Below, piece by piece: positions 55,486-64,000 of a DNA stretch of 64,000 nt (positions are counted from its first letter, which is position 1; each line of letters starts with the position of its first letter). Made by a program: the position numbers and the translations under genes. The stretch is taken from assembly GCF_014267175.1 (NCBI RefSeq), contig NZ_JACMTR010000002.1:5605501-5669500 (forward strand). The letters run 5' to 3'. The notes beneath the pieces are model-generated. The model was given only the letters and a program-made list of their open reading frames with translations, ran no database searches and had not been told where the DNA came from. The stretch comes from Pseudonocardia sp. C8. Lineage in GTDB: Bacteria > Actinomycetota > Actinomycetes > Mycobacteriales > Pseudonocardiaceae.

Positions 55486-56274
55486 TCAGCCGCGGAGGTG
55501 GTCCAGCTGGGCGCGCACCGACAGTTCGGCCGCGTCCCACAGGGAGGTGTCGACGTCGGCGTACACGACCTCGACGACGTCGCGCGGGCCGGCGTCCGGG
55601 CCGAGCTGCTCCAACGCGGCCCGGACCTGGTCGAGCCGCTGCTCGCGGTGCGCCAGGTAGGCGTTCGCGATCTCCGCCGCGTCCGGGAGCTCGGGGCCGT
55701 GCCCGGGCAGCACCGGGGTCCCGGCGGGTAGCTCGGCGATCCGGCGCAGCGAGTCCAGGTACGGGCCGAGCGCGCCGTCCGGATGCGCGATGACGGTGGT
55801 CCCGCGGCCGAGGATCGTGTCCCCGGACAGCAGCGCCGGGCCGTCCGCGCCGGGGCCGGTGAGCAGCAGCGACGTCGAGTCGGACGTGTGCCCGGGAGTC
55901 GCCATGACCTCCAGCTCGACGCCGGCCGCGGTGATCACCGTGCCGTCGGTGAGCGGGTCGGTGCCGATGGTCAGCGCCGGGTCGGCGGCGTACACCGGCG
56001 CGCCGGTCAGCTCCACGAACCGGCCGACGCCACCGGCGTGGTCCGGGTGCCGGTGGGTGAGGACGATCGCGGCCACCGGCACGCCGTCGGCGAGCGCCTC
56101 GAGGTGGCTCCCGTCGTCCTCCCCGGGGTCGACGACGATCCGCTGGCCGGAGTCCGGTACCGAGATCACCCAGGTGTTGGTGCCGTCGAGGGTCATCGGG
56201 CCGGGGTTGTCCTGCAGCAGCACCGACGCCAGCGGGTGCACCGACCGCATGCTGCCGTAGAGCGGGTGGCTCAC
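55486..56274 (-). CDS. metallo-beta-lactamase-fold hydrolase
   Basis: A 262-residue protein from GTG 56274, overlapping the upstream NUDIX stop as GTGA. Seen: the metal motif LTHRHPDHAGG (about 73-83), ATPGHTSDS (about 130), LLSGDTILG (about 150) and LPGHGPEL (about 187). The C-terminal helices resemble LACTB2-type nucleases, so RNA or a thioester is a possible substrate. Equivalent in position to Rv3677c. Confidence 0.87.
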   Translation of the reverse strand: MSHPLYGSMRSVHPLASVLLQDNPGPMTLDGTNTWVISVPDSGQRIVVDPGEDDGSHLEALADGVPVAAIVLTHRHPDHAGGVGRFVELTGAPVYAADPALTIGTDPLTDGTVITAAGVELEVMATPGHTSDSTSLLLTGPGADGPALLSGDTILGRGTTVIAHPDGALGPYLDSLRRIAELPAGTPVLPGHGPELPDAAEIANAYLAHREQRLDQVRAALEQLGPDAGPRDVVEVVYADVDTSLWDAAELSVRAQLDHLRG

Positions 56275-57074
56275 GTCCGCACCTCCTCGTGTCGCCAGTC
56301 CGGGTCGCCGGGCAGGGTGATGGTGACGACCCGGCCCTCGCTGCGGGCCTCGGGCGTGATCGGGTCGATGTCCCGGCGGGCGGCCGCGTCGAGGACGGCG
56401 GCCGCATCGTCGTACCGGGCGAGCGCCTGCAGCGTGTGCAGGGTGGGCGCCATGAGCCGCAGGTCCCCGGCCGCGTAGCTGTCGAGGGCGTCCTGCGGGG
56501 CCCACCATCCGGCCTCGACGGCCTCGGTGGTGGCGTCGTCGGCGACCTGCCCCTCGGGGACGCGGGCGACCAGGAACGCCGTGTCGTAGCGCTTCGGGTT
56601 CCGGGTCGGGGTGATCCAGCGCGCCCAGGGGACGAGCAGGTCGGCGCGCAGCTCGAGGCCGTGCTCGGCGAGCAGCCCGGGCAGGGTCGCGCGGCGTCCG
56701 ACCAGGTCGGACCGCCATGCCTCGGCCCCCGGGAGCGGCCCGGGCTCGCTGCCGGGGTGCGCGGGCAGCAGCACGCCGCACTCCTCGAACGTCTCCCGGA
56801 CGGCCGCCGTCACCAGTGCGGCGGCGAGCTCGGGAGGCTGCCCGAGCCGCGCGCCGAACCGCGCAGGCCCGGGTCCGCGCCAGCGGTCCGGATCCGGGAT
56901 GTCGTCGGGCGAGACCCCGCCGCCGGGGAACACCGTCATCCCGCCCGCGAACGCCATCGCGGCGACACGTCGCTGCAGGAACACCTGCAGACGGCCGTTT
57001 CCGGGCTCGTCGCGGACGAGCAGGACGGTGGCGGCCGGTTTCGGCTCCACCGGTACCGGAGCTGCGGGGGTCAT
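56271..57074 (-). CDS. NUDIX hydrolase
   Basis: A 267-residue protein from ATG 57074 (MTPAAPVPVEPKPA). Seen: LQRRVAAMAFAGGMTVFPGGGV (core FAGGMTVFPGGGV) and the NUDIX helix AVRETFEECGVLL (about 93-105), separated by a longer insert than usual. This class resembles NUDT19/RppH-unrelated NUDIX enzymes of unknown substrate. It is coupled to the MBL gene; no such gene is at this point in M. tuberculosis as I recall. Confidence 0.85.
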   Translation of the reverse strand: MTPAAPVPVEPKPAATVLLVRDEPGNGRLQVFLQRRVAAMAFAGGMTVFPGGGVSPDDIPDPDRWRGPGPARFGARLGQPPELAAALVTAAVRETFEECGVLLPAHPGSEPGPLPGAEAWRSDLVGRRATLPGLLAEHGLELRADLLVPWARWITPTRNPKRYDTAFLVARVPEGQVADDATTEAVEAGWWAPQDALDSYAAGDLRLMAPTLHTLQALARYDDAAAVLDAAARRDIDPITPEARSEGRVVTITLPGDPDWRHEEVRT

Positions 57075-57126
57075 GGCCACCGACCCTAGGTCACGATCGG
57101 CCGTCGTCGATGGTGAGAATGCCCGC

Positions 57127-58032
57127 ATGCGGATCGGACTCGTCGGTGCCGGGCCGTGGGCGCGCAGCGTGCACGCGCCCGCGATCGCCGCCCACCCGCG
57201 CTGGGCGGCCGCCGGGGTGTGGGCGCGCCGGCCGGAGGCGGCCGGCGAGGTCACGGCGATCAGCGGTGGCTCGGCGTACGCGTCGTTCGACGCACTGCTG
57301 GAGGCCTGCGACGCCGTGGCGTTCGCCGTCCCCCCGGAGGTCCAGGCCACGCTCGTCCCGTGGGCCGCGGCCGCCGGGAAGCACGTGGTGCTGGAGAAAC
57401 CGCTGGCGGTGGGCCTCGCGGATGCCGAGCGGGCCGCGGCCGCGGTCGACGCCGCCGGGGTCTGCTCGGTGACCGTGCTGACGCTGCGGTTCGCTCCCGA
57501 GGTCCGGGACTGGCTCGCGGCGATCGGGGACGGTCCGTGCGGCCCGGAAACGGTCGGGACGGCCCGCTGGCTGTCCGGGGCACTGCTCGGCGGCCCCTTC
57601 GCGTCGGCGCGGTGGCGGGCCGAGCACGGGGCGCTGCTCGACGTCGGCCCGCACGTGATCGATCTGCTGGACGCCGCGCTCGGTCCGGTCGACGCCGTCG
57701 AGCAGGCCCGGCGCGACGAACCGGACCTCTGGCGGATCGGGCTCCGCCACGCCGGTGGGGCCCGCAGCTCGCTCGTGCTGTCGTTGCGGACGCCGGTGGA
57801 CCCGACCGAGTTCGAGGTGGCCGTCGTCGGCGGGGTCGGGCCGGACGGGCGCGGCCGGTTCCGCCTCGACCGCCGTCCGGCGGATCCGGTGGCCGGCTAC
57901 ACGAGCATCCTCGACGACCTCGCCGCCGCGGTCGACGCCGGCGACCGGTGCCACCCGGCCGGCGTGCACCGCGCACTGCACCTGCAGCGGATCATCGAGG
58001 AGATCCGGCGGCTGGCCGCCGTCCCGGCCTGA
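57127..58032 (+). CDS. Gfo/Idh/MocA-family oxidoreductase
   Basis: A 301-residue protein from ATG 57127. Seen: Rossmann motif IGLVGAGPWARS (about 3-14), AVAFAVPPEVQ, and the family hallmark VVLEKPLAV (about 88-96), with a C-terminal alpha/beta domain including DVGPHVIDLLDAA. It probably oxidises or reduces a sugar or inositol-like compound with NAD(P). The stop abuts the stop of the convergent 1093-residue protein gene. Confidence 0.85.
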   Translation: MRIGLVGAGPWARSVHAPAIAAHPRWAAAGVWARRPEAAGEVTAISGGSAYASFDALLEACDAVAFAVPPEVQATLVPWAAAAGKHVVLEKPLAVGLADAERAAAAVDAAGVCSVTVLTLRFAPEVRDWLAAIGDGPCGPETVGTARWLSGALLGGPFASARWRAEHGALLDVGPHVIDLLDAALGPVDAVEQARRDEPDLWRIGLRHAGGARSSLVLSLRTPVDPTEFEVAVVGGVGPDGRGRFRLDRRPADPVAGYTSILDDLAAAVDAGDRCHPAGVHRALHLQRIIEEIRRLAAVPA

Positions 58033-61000
58033 TCAGGACCCGTCGGGGCGGGCGGTCCCGTTGCGGGGCGTCGGGTCGCTGCCGTTCTCCCGGGCGGCCA
58101 GCTCCTCGTGGAGCCGCTGCAGCAACCCCTGCTCGGTCGGGGTGAGCCGGTCGGCGAGACCACCGGACGCCCGCGGGAGCTCGGTGTCGTCGGGAGCGGC
58201 CACGTCCTCCTCGGCGGCGTCGTCGCCGGTGTCCTCGGTCAGCAGCAGGTGCCGGGGACGGCGCGACGGACCCGGGTGCGGTGTCACCGGGACCCCCGGG
58301 GCGTCCGAGATCGGTACCCCGGCCGTCGGGTCGCCGTCGGGGCCGGGTGAGCGCGCCCCGTCGTCGGTGGTTGCGTCGACCTGGCTCGCCCGGTCGGTCG
58401 GCAACGCGCGTGTCCGGTCGGCCGCCGGCGTGCTCGCCTCGTCGGCGGGGGTGTTCGCGTGGCCGGTCGGCAGCGCGCCGGTCGGGTCCGCGACCGTGCT
58501 CACCTCGTCGACCGGGACGCTCGTCCGGTCGGTCGGTAGTGCGCCGGTCGGATCCGGGATGGGTGTGCTCGCCCGGTCGGTGAGTGCGCTCTGCCGGTCG
58601 GCGGGTGGTGCGTTCTCCCCGGCGACGGTCTGAGCACCCGTCCCGGTGGCGGCCGGCGACGCCACGTCCCCGGCCCACGTGCCGGACGCCCAGTCCTGCA
58701 GCCAGGCGTCCTCGTCGGCCGCGGGGACCGCGGACGGGCCGACAGGGGCGTCGCCGGCAGGGACGTTCCCCGGCCACGATCCGTCGACGGTCCGGGGCGT
58801 GAGCGGGACGCTCGAGGTGCTCGGCTCGCCCGGGGGCCCGGCGTGCGGCGGTGCGGGGTGGGCCGGCCCGGGGACACCGTTCACCGGTTCCGGGAAGGTG
58901 CGATCGCGGCCGGCCGGGACCGTGCCGTGGGACGGGCGGGGCGGCTCCGTGTGCGAAGGCCCTCGACCGTCCGGGCCGCCAGCAGGGTTCGGGTATCGGA
59001 CCGCCGGTGTGCCGTCCGGCTGCCCCGTACCGGCGGGCGGCCCGGTGCGGGGCCGACTGCCCGGCCCGGAGCCTGGCTGACCCCCGCCCGGCCGGGCGTC
59101 CGGGCCGGCCGGTCCGATGCCTGCTTGACCGCCGGCCGGGCTGGTGCCCGGGTGGACCCCGGCCCGTCCGGTGCCTGCCCGGTCCGGTCCGCGTCCGGGC
59201 CGTCCGTGCAGGTCAGGTCCGGTCCACTCGCCCGGCGCCGCGAACAGCGGGGGCGGCGGGCCACCGCGGTGATCCGGAACGCCCGGGCGGTCCGCCGCCG
59301 AGGTGGGCGCGCCCGCCGGGCCGGGAGCCGGGAATCCCGGCTCGGGGTCCCGTGGGGTCCGGTCGATTCCGGGCCGCTCGTGGCCGGCCGCCGGGTTCGG
59401 GAGCCCGCCCGCGTCGTCCGGCTCCGGTCGCGGTCCCGGGCTGCTGAACGGCGCCGTGGACGCGTCCTCGTGGGAGTCGGCGTCGAACCAGTCGCCCGCC
59501 GTCGTCCCGGCCGGGGGCTCCGGCAGGGACGGGGGCCGGCGGTCGAAGGGAGGCGGGGCGCCGAAGGCGTCCGCGCGACCGCGCGGGAACGGTGCCGGGT
59601 CCTGCCCCTGGGCGGCCGCGCCCCCGTTGACGTGCCGTCGGGGGAGGCGCTCGGCGCCGTTCCCGGCCGGGTGCGCCGCCGGACCGGTCGCTCCGGGGAG
59701 TCCCGGGTACGGCGGTGGTCCCGAACCCCAGGACCGTCCGTCGGCGGGTGCTCCGGCCGTCGCCGGCGGGGCCGCCGTCACCGGCGGGTCCGCCGGGGCG
59801 TCGGTGGTGGCCCGGAGACCGGACTCCGCGGGGCCGGCGCCGTCGGGGTCTGCCGAGCCGACGTGGGGTCCGCCAGCACCGGTGCTGCCGCTGCCCGCAT
59901 CACCGTCGTCGGCGACGTGGCGGGTCTCGTCCGCGGCGGCAGCGGTCGAGCTGCCCGTTCCGTCGACGCCGCCTGCTCCGGCCGGGTCACCTGGACCGGT
60001 GGGGCTGCTCGGGCCGACCCCGCCGCCCGGCTCGGCCGCCCGGCCGCCGGAGGGTGCTCCGTCGGGCCCGTCCGCGCTGCGTGCTCCGGCGGCACCGAGC
60101 GCCCCGGCCGCACCGGCGACACCGAGGGCACCGGCGACCCCGAGCGCCCCCGACACCCCGTATGCACCGGCCGCGCCCGCTGTGCGGGCGCCACCGGCCG
60201 TGTCAGCAGCACCGGTCGGCGAGGTATCACCGGCCGTGCCGGGAGCGCTGGTCGTCCGGGCGTCGCTGGTCGTGGCGGGTGCGGTGGTCGTCCGGGTGTC
60301 GCTGGTCGTGGCGGGTGCGCCGGTCGGCGGTGCATCACCGGCCTCAGCAGCACCGGTCGTCCGGACATCGTCGGCGGTGGCGGCCGCCGGGCGGGCTTCG
60401 GCCGCGTGCTCGGCTGCGGTCGCGCGGGTGTCCTCGGCGGTGCCGGCAGCTCCGGTAGCCCGGGTATCGCCGTCGGCGGGGACGGCTCCGGTCGCCCGGG
60501 TATCGCCGTCGGTGCCAGCTGTTCCGGTCGTGCCGTCGGCTCCCGCCGCGCCGGCGCCACCGGACATGTCATCGGCCGCGACACCCGGGTCACCCGCACG
60601 GGATTGCGCGCCGCCCTCGCCGGTTCCGGCCGGGCGCGCGGACCCGGTCGCGGCAGACCTCACCGGTCCGCGGTCATCAGCCCGCAGGCCGCGGCCCTCC
60701 CGGCCGGCCGGCGCCGGCGCACCTCCCTCCGGCGCGCCCGCGGAGGGCAACGGCCGGGCGGCGTCCCGGGCGGCCCGGTGGTACGCCGTGTCGGGATCCG
60801 CACCGTCGCGCACCTCCACCGATGCCGCGAGCCCGGCAGCGGCCAGCGCCGACTGCGCCCGGTAGGTCAGCACCTCGGCCGACCCGTCCGCGGTGGTGCC
60901 GAGCAGTACCGGGTGCGGCAGCGGGCCCGGCGCGGATCCGGCCGGGGTGACGCGCCAGGCGAGCGTCCAACCGTCGTCCGGGGCGGACGCCGTGGTCAGC

Positions 61001-61314
61001 GCGCCGGCGAGCTCCGCGGCCCGGCCGTCCGGACCGTCGGCGGTGAACCGGTGCGGGCAGCCGCCCCGGGGCTCGGCACCGGGGGGCAGGCAACGGTCGG
61101 CGTCCGGCTGGACGCGGCGGGCGTCGGCCTCGCTGACCAGGTCCCGGCGCACGGCCGGAGGCAGCGCCACCCGGCCCGCGACGAGCTCCGCGACCAGCAG
61201 CTCGAGCGCGTGCCCCTCCTCGCCGACGGCGACGAGCTCCCGCGCGGTGGCGAGCAGGTCGTCGTCCACCCGGCCGGCCAGTTCCAGCAGCAACCGGTAC
61301 GTGGGGTCGGACAT
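58033..61314 (-). CDS. 1093-residue low-complexity protein with conserved N-terminus
   Basis: From ATG 61314 with GGAGG at 4 nt. Residues 1-190 are ordered: [20 protein letters not shown], a Cys pair around CLPPGAEPRGGCPHRF, and VEVRDGADPDTAYHRAA. Residues about 195-1000 are Gly/Ala/Pro/Thr/Asp-rich with degenerate repeats, including DTRTTTAPAT-like and ALPTDRTS-like units. A short ordered C-terminus follows (LADRLTPTEQGLLQRLHEELAA). No signal peptide or membrane segment. The N-terminal region is paralogous to the upstream 184-residue protein. Function unknown; the disordered middle could be a scaffold or linker. Confidence 0.65.
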   Translation of the reverse strand: MSDPTYRLLLELAGRVDDDLLATARELVAVGEEGHALELLVAELVAGRVALPPAVRRDLVSEADARRVQPDADRCLPPGAEPRGGCPHRFTADGPDGRAAELAGALTTASAPDDGWTLAWRVTPAGSAPGPLPHPVLLGTTADGSAEVLTYRAQSALAAAGLAASVEVRDGADPDTAYHRAARDAARPLPSAGAPEGGAPAPAGREGRGLRADDRGPVRSAATGSARPAGTGEGGAQSRAGDPGVAADDMSGGAGAAGADGTTGTAGTDGDTRATGAVPADGDTRATGAAGTAEDTRATAAEHAAEARPAAATADDVRTTGAAEAGDAPPTGAPATTSDTRTTTAPATTSDARTTSAPGTAGDTSPTGAADTAGGARTAGAAGAYGVSGALGVAGALGVAGAAGALGAAGARSADGPDGAPSGGRAAEPGGGVGPSSPTGPGDPAGAGGVDGTGSSTAAAADETRHVADDGDAGSGSTGAGGPHVGSADPDGAGPAESGLRATTDAPADPPVTAAPPATAGAPADGRSWGSGPPPYPGLPGATGPAAHPAGNGAERLPRRHVNGGAAAQGQDPAPFPRGRADAFGAPPPFDRRPPSLPEPPAGTTAGDWFDADSHEDASTAPFSSPGPRPEPDDAGGLPNPAAGHERPGIDRTPRDPEPGFPAPGPAGAPTSAADRPGVPDHRGGPPPPLFAAPGEWTGPDLHGRPGRGPDRAGTGRAGVHPGTSPAGGQAGIGPAGPDARPGGGQPGSGPGSRPRTGPPAGTGQPDGTPAVRYPNPAGGPDGRGPSHTEPPRPSHGTVPAGRDRTFPEPVNGVPGPAHPAPPHAGPPGEPSTSSVPLTPRTVDGSWPGNVPAGDAPVGPSAVPAADEDAWLQDWASGTWAGDVASPAATGTGAQTVAGENAPPADRQSALTDRASTPIPDPTGALPTDRTSVPVDEVSTVADPTGALPTGHANTPADEASTPAADRTRALPTDRASQVDATTDDGARSPGPDGDPTAGVPISDAPGVPVTPHPGPSRRPRHLLLTEDTGDDAAEEDVAAPDDTELPRASGGLADRLTPTEQGLLQRLHEELAARENGSDPTPRNGTARPDGS

Positions 61315-61354
61315 GAGGCCTCCTTCGCGGGGCGCGGGGCGGACCCGCGGGACG

Positions 61355-61909
61355 TCAGCCGGTGGGCACCGGGGTCCGGTTCCACAGCGACACGGCGGCC
61401 GCGCATGCCGCCTCGTGGTACGGGGTAGGGGCGTCGGCGCCGGCCCAGACCTCGACCCGCGGGACGCGCTCGCCGTGCACCCGCAGCAACCGCTGCAGGG
61501 CGGCGGTCAGCAGGTGGGGCCGATCGGCGCCCCGGACCAGCAGGACCCGGGCGCCGTCGTCGCGAGCCGCGGCCAGCAGCTCCCTGGCCTCGCCCTGCAC
61601 GACGGACGCGGCCGACCACGCCGCCAGGTCGGGCTCGACCGGGCCGAACGTCGGCGGGGCGGGCACGGAGCCGGCCTGTACCGCGTCCACGAGCCGCCGC
61701 GACGGCGACCCGGGTTCGACGAGCTCCGCGAGCAGGGCACGCTCGTCGTCGGTCAGGCCGATGCCGTGCCGGAGCAGCGTCCGCGGCAGCACCGTGCCCG
61801 CGGCGCTCCGGTCCCCACCGGCGACCCAGTCCCGCAGGCGCCACAGCAGCTCGTCGGGCACCCGCCCGGCGAGCCGCAGGAGCAGCTCGTGGCCGGCCGG
61901 CGCACTCAT
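61355..61909 (-). CDS. 184-residue paralog of the 1093-residue protein's N-terminus
   Basis: ATG 61909 (MSAPAGHELLLRLAGRV) is chosen because it aligns with the paralog start; GTG 61939 is ten codons upstream. It shares with the downstream gene the N-terminal LLLxLAGRVxDxLL and the near-C-terminal VEVxxGADxxTxYHxAA, separated by a region with different content. The match suggests duplication of one two-part domain, with the downstream copy gaining a low-complexity extension. No known family recognised. Confidence 0.65.
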   Translation of the reverse strand: MSAPAGHELLLRLAGRVPDELLWRLRDWVAGGDRSAAGTVLPRTLLRHGIGLTDDERALLAELVEPGSPSRRLVDAVQAGSVPAPPTFGPVEPDLAAWSAASVVQGEARELLAAARDDGARVLLVRGADRPHLLTAALQRLLRVHGERVPRVEVWAGADAPTPYHEAACAAAVSLWNRTPVPTG

Positions 61910-61956
61910 GTCAGCGGGCTCATGGTCAGCGGTGCTCACGGTCGTTCCGCTGGCTC

Positions 61957-62412
61957 TCAGCCGACCTCGACGACCAGCTCGACCTCGACCGGCACGTCCA
62001 GCGGCAGGACGGCCACGCCGACCGCTGACCGGGCGTGCGCACCGGCGTCACCGAAGATCTCGCCGAGCAGGTCGGACGCGCCGTTGACGACACCGGGCTG
62101 GCCGGTGAACGACGGGTCGGAGGCCACGAAGCCGACGACCTTCACGACGCCGGTCACGCTGTCCAGCCCGACCAGGCCGTCGACCGCGGCCAGTGCGTTC
62201 AACGTGCAGATGCGGGCCAGGTCGTAGGCCTGCTCGGGGGTCACCGCGGCACCGACCTTGCCGGTCGCCGCGACCTTGCCGTCGACGAACGGGACCTGGC
62301 CCGCGGTGAAGACCAGGTCCCCGCTGCGGCGCGCCGGGATGTAGGCCCCGGCGGGGGTCGCGACCGGGGGCAGGGTCAGCCCGAGCTCCTTCAGGCGGGC
62401 GAGCGCGCTCAC
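61957..62412 (-). CDS. RidA-family protein
   Basis: A 151-residue protein from GTG 62412, overlapping the DUF4177 stop. Seen: LVFTAGQVPFVDGKV, YDLARICTLNALAAVDGLVGLDSV and HARSAVGVAVLPLDVPVEVELV, as in YjgF/YER057c/UK114 proteins. The usual deaminase Arg in the CR..V segment is replaced around ARSAVGVAVLP, so activity on 2-aminoacrylate is uncertain. Equivalent to Rv3678c. Confidence 0.88.
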   Translation of the reverse strand: MSALARLKELGLTLPPVATPAGAYIPARRSGDLVFTAGQVPFVDGKVAATGKVGAAVTPEQAYDLARICTLNALAAVDGLVGLDSVTGVVKVVGFVASDPSFTGQPGVVNGASDLLGEIFGDAGAHARSAVGVAVLPLDVPVEVELVVEVG

Positions 62413-62579
62413 TGCTGCACCGGCCGCTTGAAGAACGCGACGAGCTGCTCGGCGTTAGCGCCTGCCGTCACGGTGACCAGTTCCCAACCGTCCTGGCCGA
62501 AGTTGTCCAGGATCGCCTTGGTGTTGTGGATCAGCAGCGGGGCGGTCAGGTATTCCCACTTCACGACCGGGGAGCTCAT
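62409..62579 (-). CDS. 56-residue DUF4177-like protein
   Basis: ATG 62579 gives MSSPVVKWEYLTAPLLIHN and ends FFKRPVQQ. The WEYLT...LDNFGQDGWELV pattern is that of DUF4177 proteins, a small beta-beta-alpha fold. It overlaps ridA by 4 bp, and its position matches the small M. tuberculosis gene Rv3678A. It is short enough to be missed by length-filtered gene calling. Confidence 0.8.
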   Translation of the reverse strand: MSSPVVKWEYLTAPLLIHNTKAILDNFGQDGWELVTVTAGANAEQLVAFFKRPVQQ

Positions 62580-62747
62580 GGCCGGACTCTAACCCGGACC
62601 ACCGACGGCGCAACGAACTCCCGCGGCGGGTGGCCGTCCCGCTGCGACGGACGTCCCGAGAGAAGCTTGCGGAACGAGCATCGAGGCTGTGTGTGTCCCG
62701 CCTCGTCACCGAGCAGACCCGCCGACCCGCTCCGTACGCTTGATCGC

Positions 62748-63800
62748 GTGACGACGACCGTCCACCCCGACACAGCGGCCCGACCCGCACCCTGGCCGGA
62801 CGCACTGGCCCAGGCCCGGCTGCACGTGGTCTCCGGCAAGGGCGGCACCGGCAAGACGACCGTGGCCGCGGCCCTCGCGCTCGCCCTCGCCACCGGTGGG
62901 AAGCGGGTACTGCTCGTCGAGGTCGAGGGCCGGCAGGGCATCGCGCAGGTCTTCGACAGCGCCCCGCTGCCCTACGAGGAACGGAAGATCGCGGTCGCGG
63001 CGGGCGGCGGCGAGGTGCGGGCGCTGGCTGTCGACACCGAGGCCGCGCTGCTCGAGTACTTCGAGATGTTCTACCGGCTCGGGGTCGCGGGCCGGACGCT
63101 GCGCCGGATGGGCGCGATCGAGTTCGCGACCACGCTGGCCCCCGGCCTGCGCGACGTCCTGCTCACCGGCAAGGCGAAGGAGTGCGTCACCCGGACCGCG
63201 GCCGACGGCCGCCCCGTCTACGACGCCGTCGTCCTCGACGCCCCGCCGACCGGCCGGCTGGTGACCTTCCTCGACGTGACCAAGGCGATGGCCGACCTCG
63301 CGAAGGCCGGCCCGATCCACGGCCAGGCCAAGGGCGTCGAGTCGCTCATCCACTCCCCGCGGACCGCGGTCCACCTGGTCACGCTGCTGTCCGACCTGCC
63401 GGTCACCGAGACCCTGGACGCGGCCGCCGAGCTGGACCGGGCGGGCATCCCGGTGGGGACGCTCGTCGTCAACCGGATGCGCGAGCAGTGGCTGCCGGAC
63501 CGGTCGGTGACGGCGGCCGCCGGCGGCCGGGTGGACGCCGGCCGGATCCGCAACGGCCTGCAGAGCGCCGGGATCGAGCTCGGCCGCGACGAGATCGACG
63601 GCCTGGTCGCCGAGACGGTGGAGCACGCCGTCGCCGTCGCAGGCGAGTCCGCGGCGCTGGGCAGGCTGGACAGCGAACCGGACCCGCCGCTGCCCCGGCT
63701 GACCCTCCCCAACCTGCTCGGCGGGGTCGACCTGGGCTCGCTCTACGAGCTGGCGGAGTCGATGACCGCCCAAGGCGTGTACCTGGAGGCCCGTCGGTGA
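62748..63800 (+). CDS. ArsA/GET3-like ATPase, first of pair
   Basis: A 350-residue ATPase; GTG 62748 lies 7 nt after TACGCT, suggesting leaderless expression. Seen: deviant Walker [17 protein letters not shown] (about 28-43), a switch region [13 protein letters not shown] (about 165-177) and NRMREQWL. Such proteins form a heterodimer with the next gene's product; in mycobacteria the pair (Rv3679/Rv3680) is linked to glycerol and hydroxyacetone tolerance rather than arsenite. The stop overlaps the second gene. Confidence 0.88.
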   Translation: MTTTVHPDTAARPAPWPDALAQARLHVVSGKGGTGKTTVAAALALALATGGKRVLLVEVEGRQGIAQVFDSAPLPYEERKIAVAAGGGEVRALAVDTEAALLEYFEMFYRLGVAGRTLRRMGAIEFATTLAPGLRDVLLTGKAKECVTRTAADGRPVYDAVVLDAPPTGRLVTFLDVTKAMADLAKAGPIHGQAKGVESLIHSPRTAVHLVTLLSDLPVTETLDAAAELDRAGIPVGTLVVNRMREQWLPDRSVTAAAGGRVDAGRIRNGLQSAGIELGRDEIDGLVAETVEHAVAVAGESAALGRLDSEPDPPLPRLTLPNLLGGVDLGSLYELAESMTAQGVYLEARR

Positions 63801-64000
63801 GCGAGCTGGAGATCGACGCGCTGGTCGACGACCCGGACACCCGGGTGATCGTCTGCTGTGGTGCGGGCGGGGTGGGCAAGACCACGACGTCCGCGGCGCT
63901 GGCCCTGCGGGCCGCCGAGCGGGGACGTCAGGTGGTCGTGCTGACCATCGACCCGGCCCGCCGGCTGGCCCAGGCGCTGGGCCTCGACGAGCTCTCGAAC
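63797..64000 (+). CDS. ArsA/GET3-like ATPase, second of pair, 3'-partial
   Basis: GTG 63797 ([14 protein letters not shown]) overlaps the previous stop. The visible 68 codons include Walker [20 protein letters not shown] (core [11 protein letters not shown]) and [15 protein letters not shown], typical of the ArsA partner equivalent to Rv3680. The gene continues beyond the window. Confidence 0.88.
   Translation, partial: MSELEIDALVDDPDTRVIVCCGAGGVGKTTTSAALALRAAERGRQVVVLTIDPARRLAQALGLDELSN

Noticed and set aside
58843..61428. 861-codon open frame on the plus strand opposite the low-complexity gene
   Set aside because: It has no ribosome site and its Arg/Gly/Val-rich composition is typical of antisense GC3 shadows; the minus-strand gene has GGAGG and a paralog.

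Overview
The window is very GC-rich (mostly GTG/ATG starts, strong GC3, dense overlapping operons) and reads as an actinobacterial chromosome. A HAIR-controlled dnaK-grpE-dnaJ-hspR operon, ESX-type (type VII) accessory genes, a MarP/Crp/ArsA block and DUF3558/DUF3151 families point to the Mycobacteriales/Pseudonocardiales side of the phylum. A Pseudonocardia-like organism is my inference; no rRNA or tRNA gene is present to confirm it.

Layout. 1-6300: the end of a translationally coupled operon resembling type IV secretion (VirB4-like ATPase, polytopic membrane protein, bitopic protein, transglycosylase-NlpC/P60 hydrolase). 6350-9180: an ESX accessory set on the minus strand (EspG-like chaperone, PPE-like protein with an 11-residue repeat, short helical protein). 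9260-14500: a mosaic patch. Two paralogous DUF3558 lipoprotein genes, the second truncated, flank a 169-bp MITE-like element, a DHA2 exporter under twin CsoR-like operators, and an ECF41 sigma factor. The sigma gene has matching divergent promoters facing itself and a pair of DoxX genes.

14660-19104: dnaK operon. 19128-24815: MFS transporter, then a peptide/nickel-type ABC importer (binding protein and two permeases, no ATPase) coupled to a TauD-like dioxygenase. 24903-29535: flavohemoglobin-like protein, PNPOx-fold protein, and an AAA+/TPR gene pair. 29553-33857: clpB with its own HAIR site, then YbaB-like, EspC-like and WXG-like genes. 33954-47943: mostly housekeeping and metabolism (adenine/adenosine deaminase, flavin monooxygenase, SDR, pyrE, TrmH, DedA, a SigE-type sigma factor, fructose-bisphosphate aldolase, DUF3151, FUSC, PlsC, purA).

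48106-64000: after an MFS gene, the gene order follows Mycobacterium tuberculosis Rv3671c-Rv3680 (marP, NUDIX, TlpA-like, nth, small membrane protein, crp, MBL hydrolase, RidA, DUF4177, two ArsA-like ATPases). It is interrupted by an MFS gene, a second NUDIX gene, an oxidoreductase and a pair of paralogous genes, one of which encodes a 1093-residue low-complexity protein.

Regulatory DNA is unusually legible: two HAIR operators linking dnaK and clpB to HspR, two ECF41 promoters, twin CsoR-like boxes, two families of long hairpins at convergent gene junctions, and three genes with a TACGCT box 6-7 nt before the start codon, suggesting leaderless transcripts.
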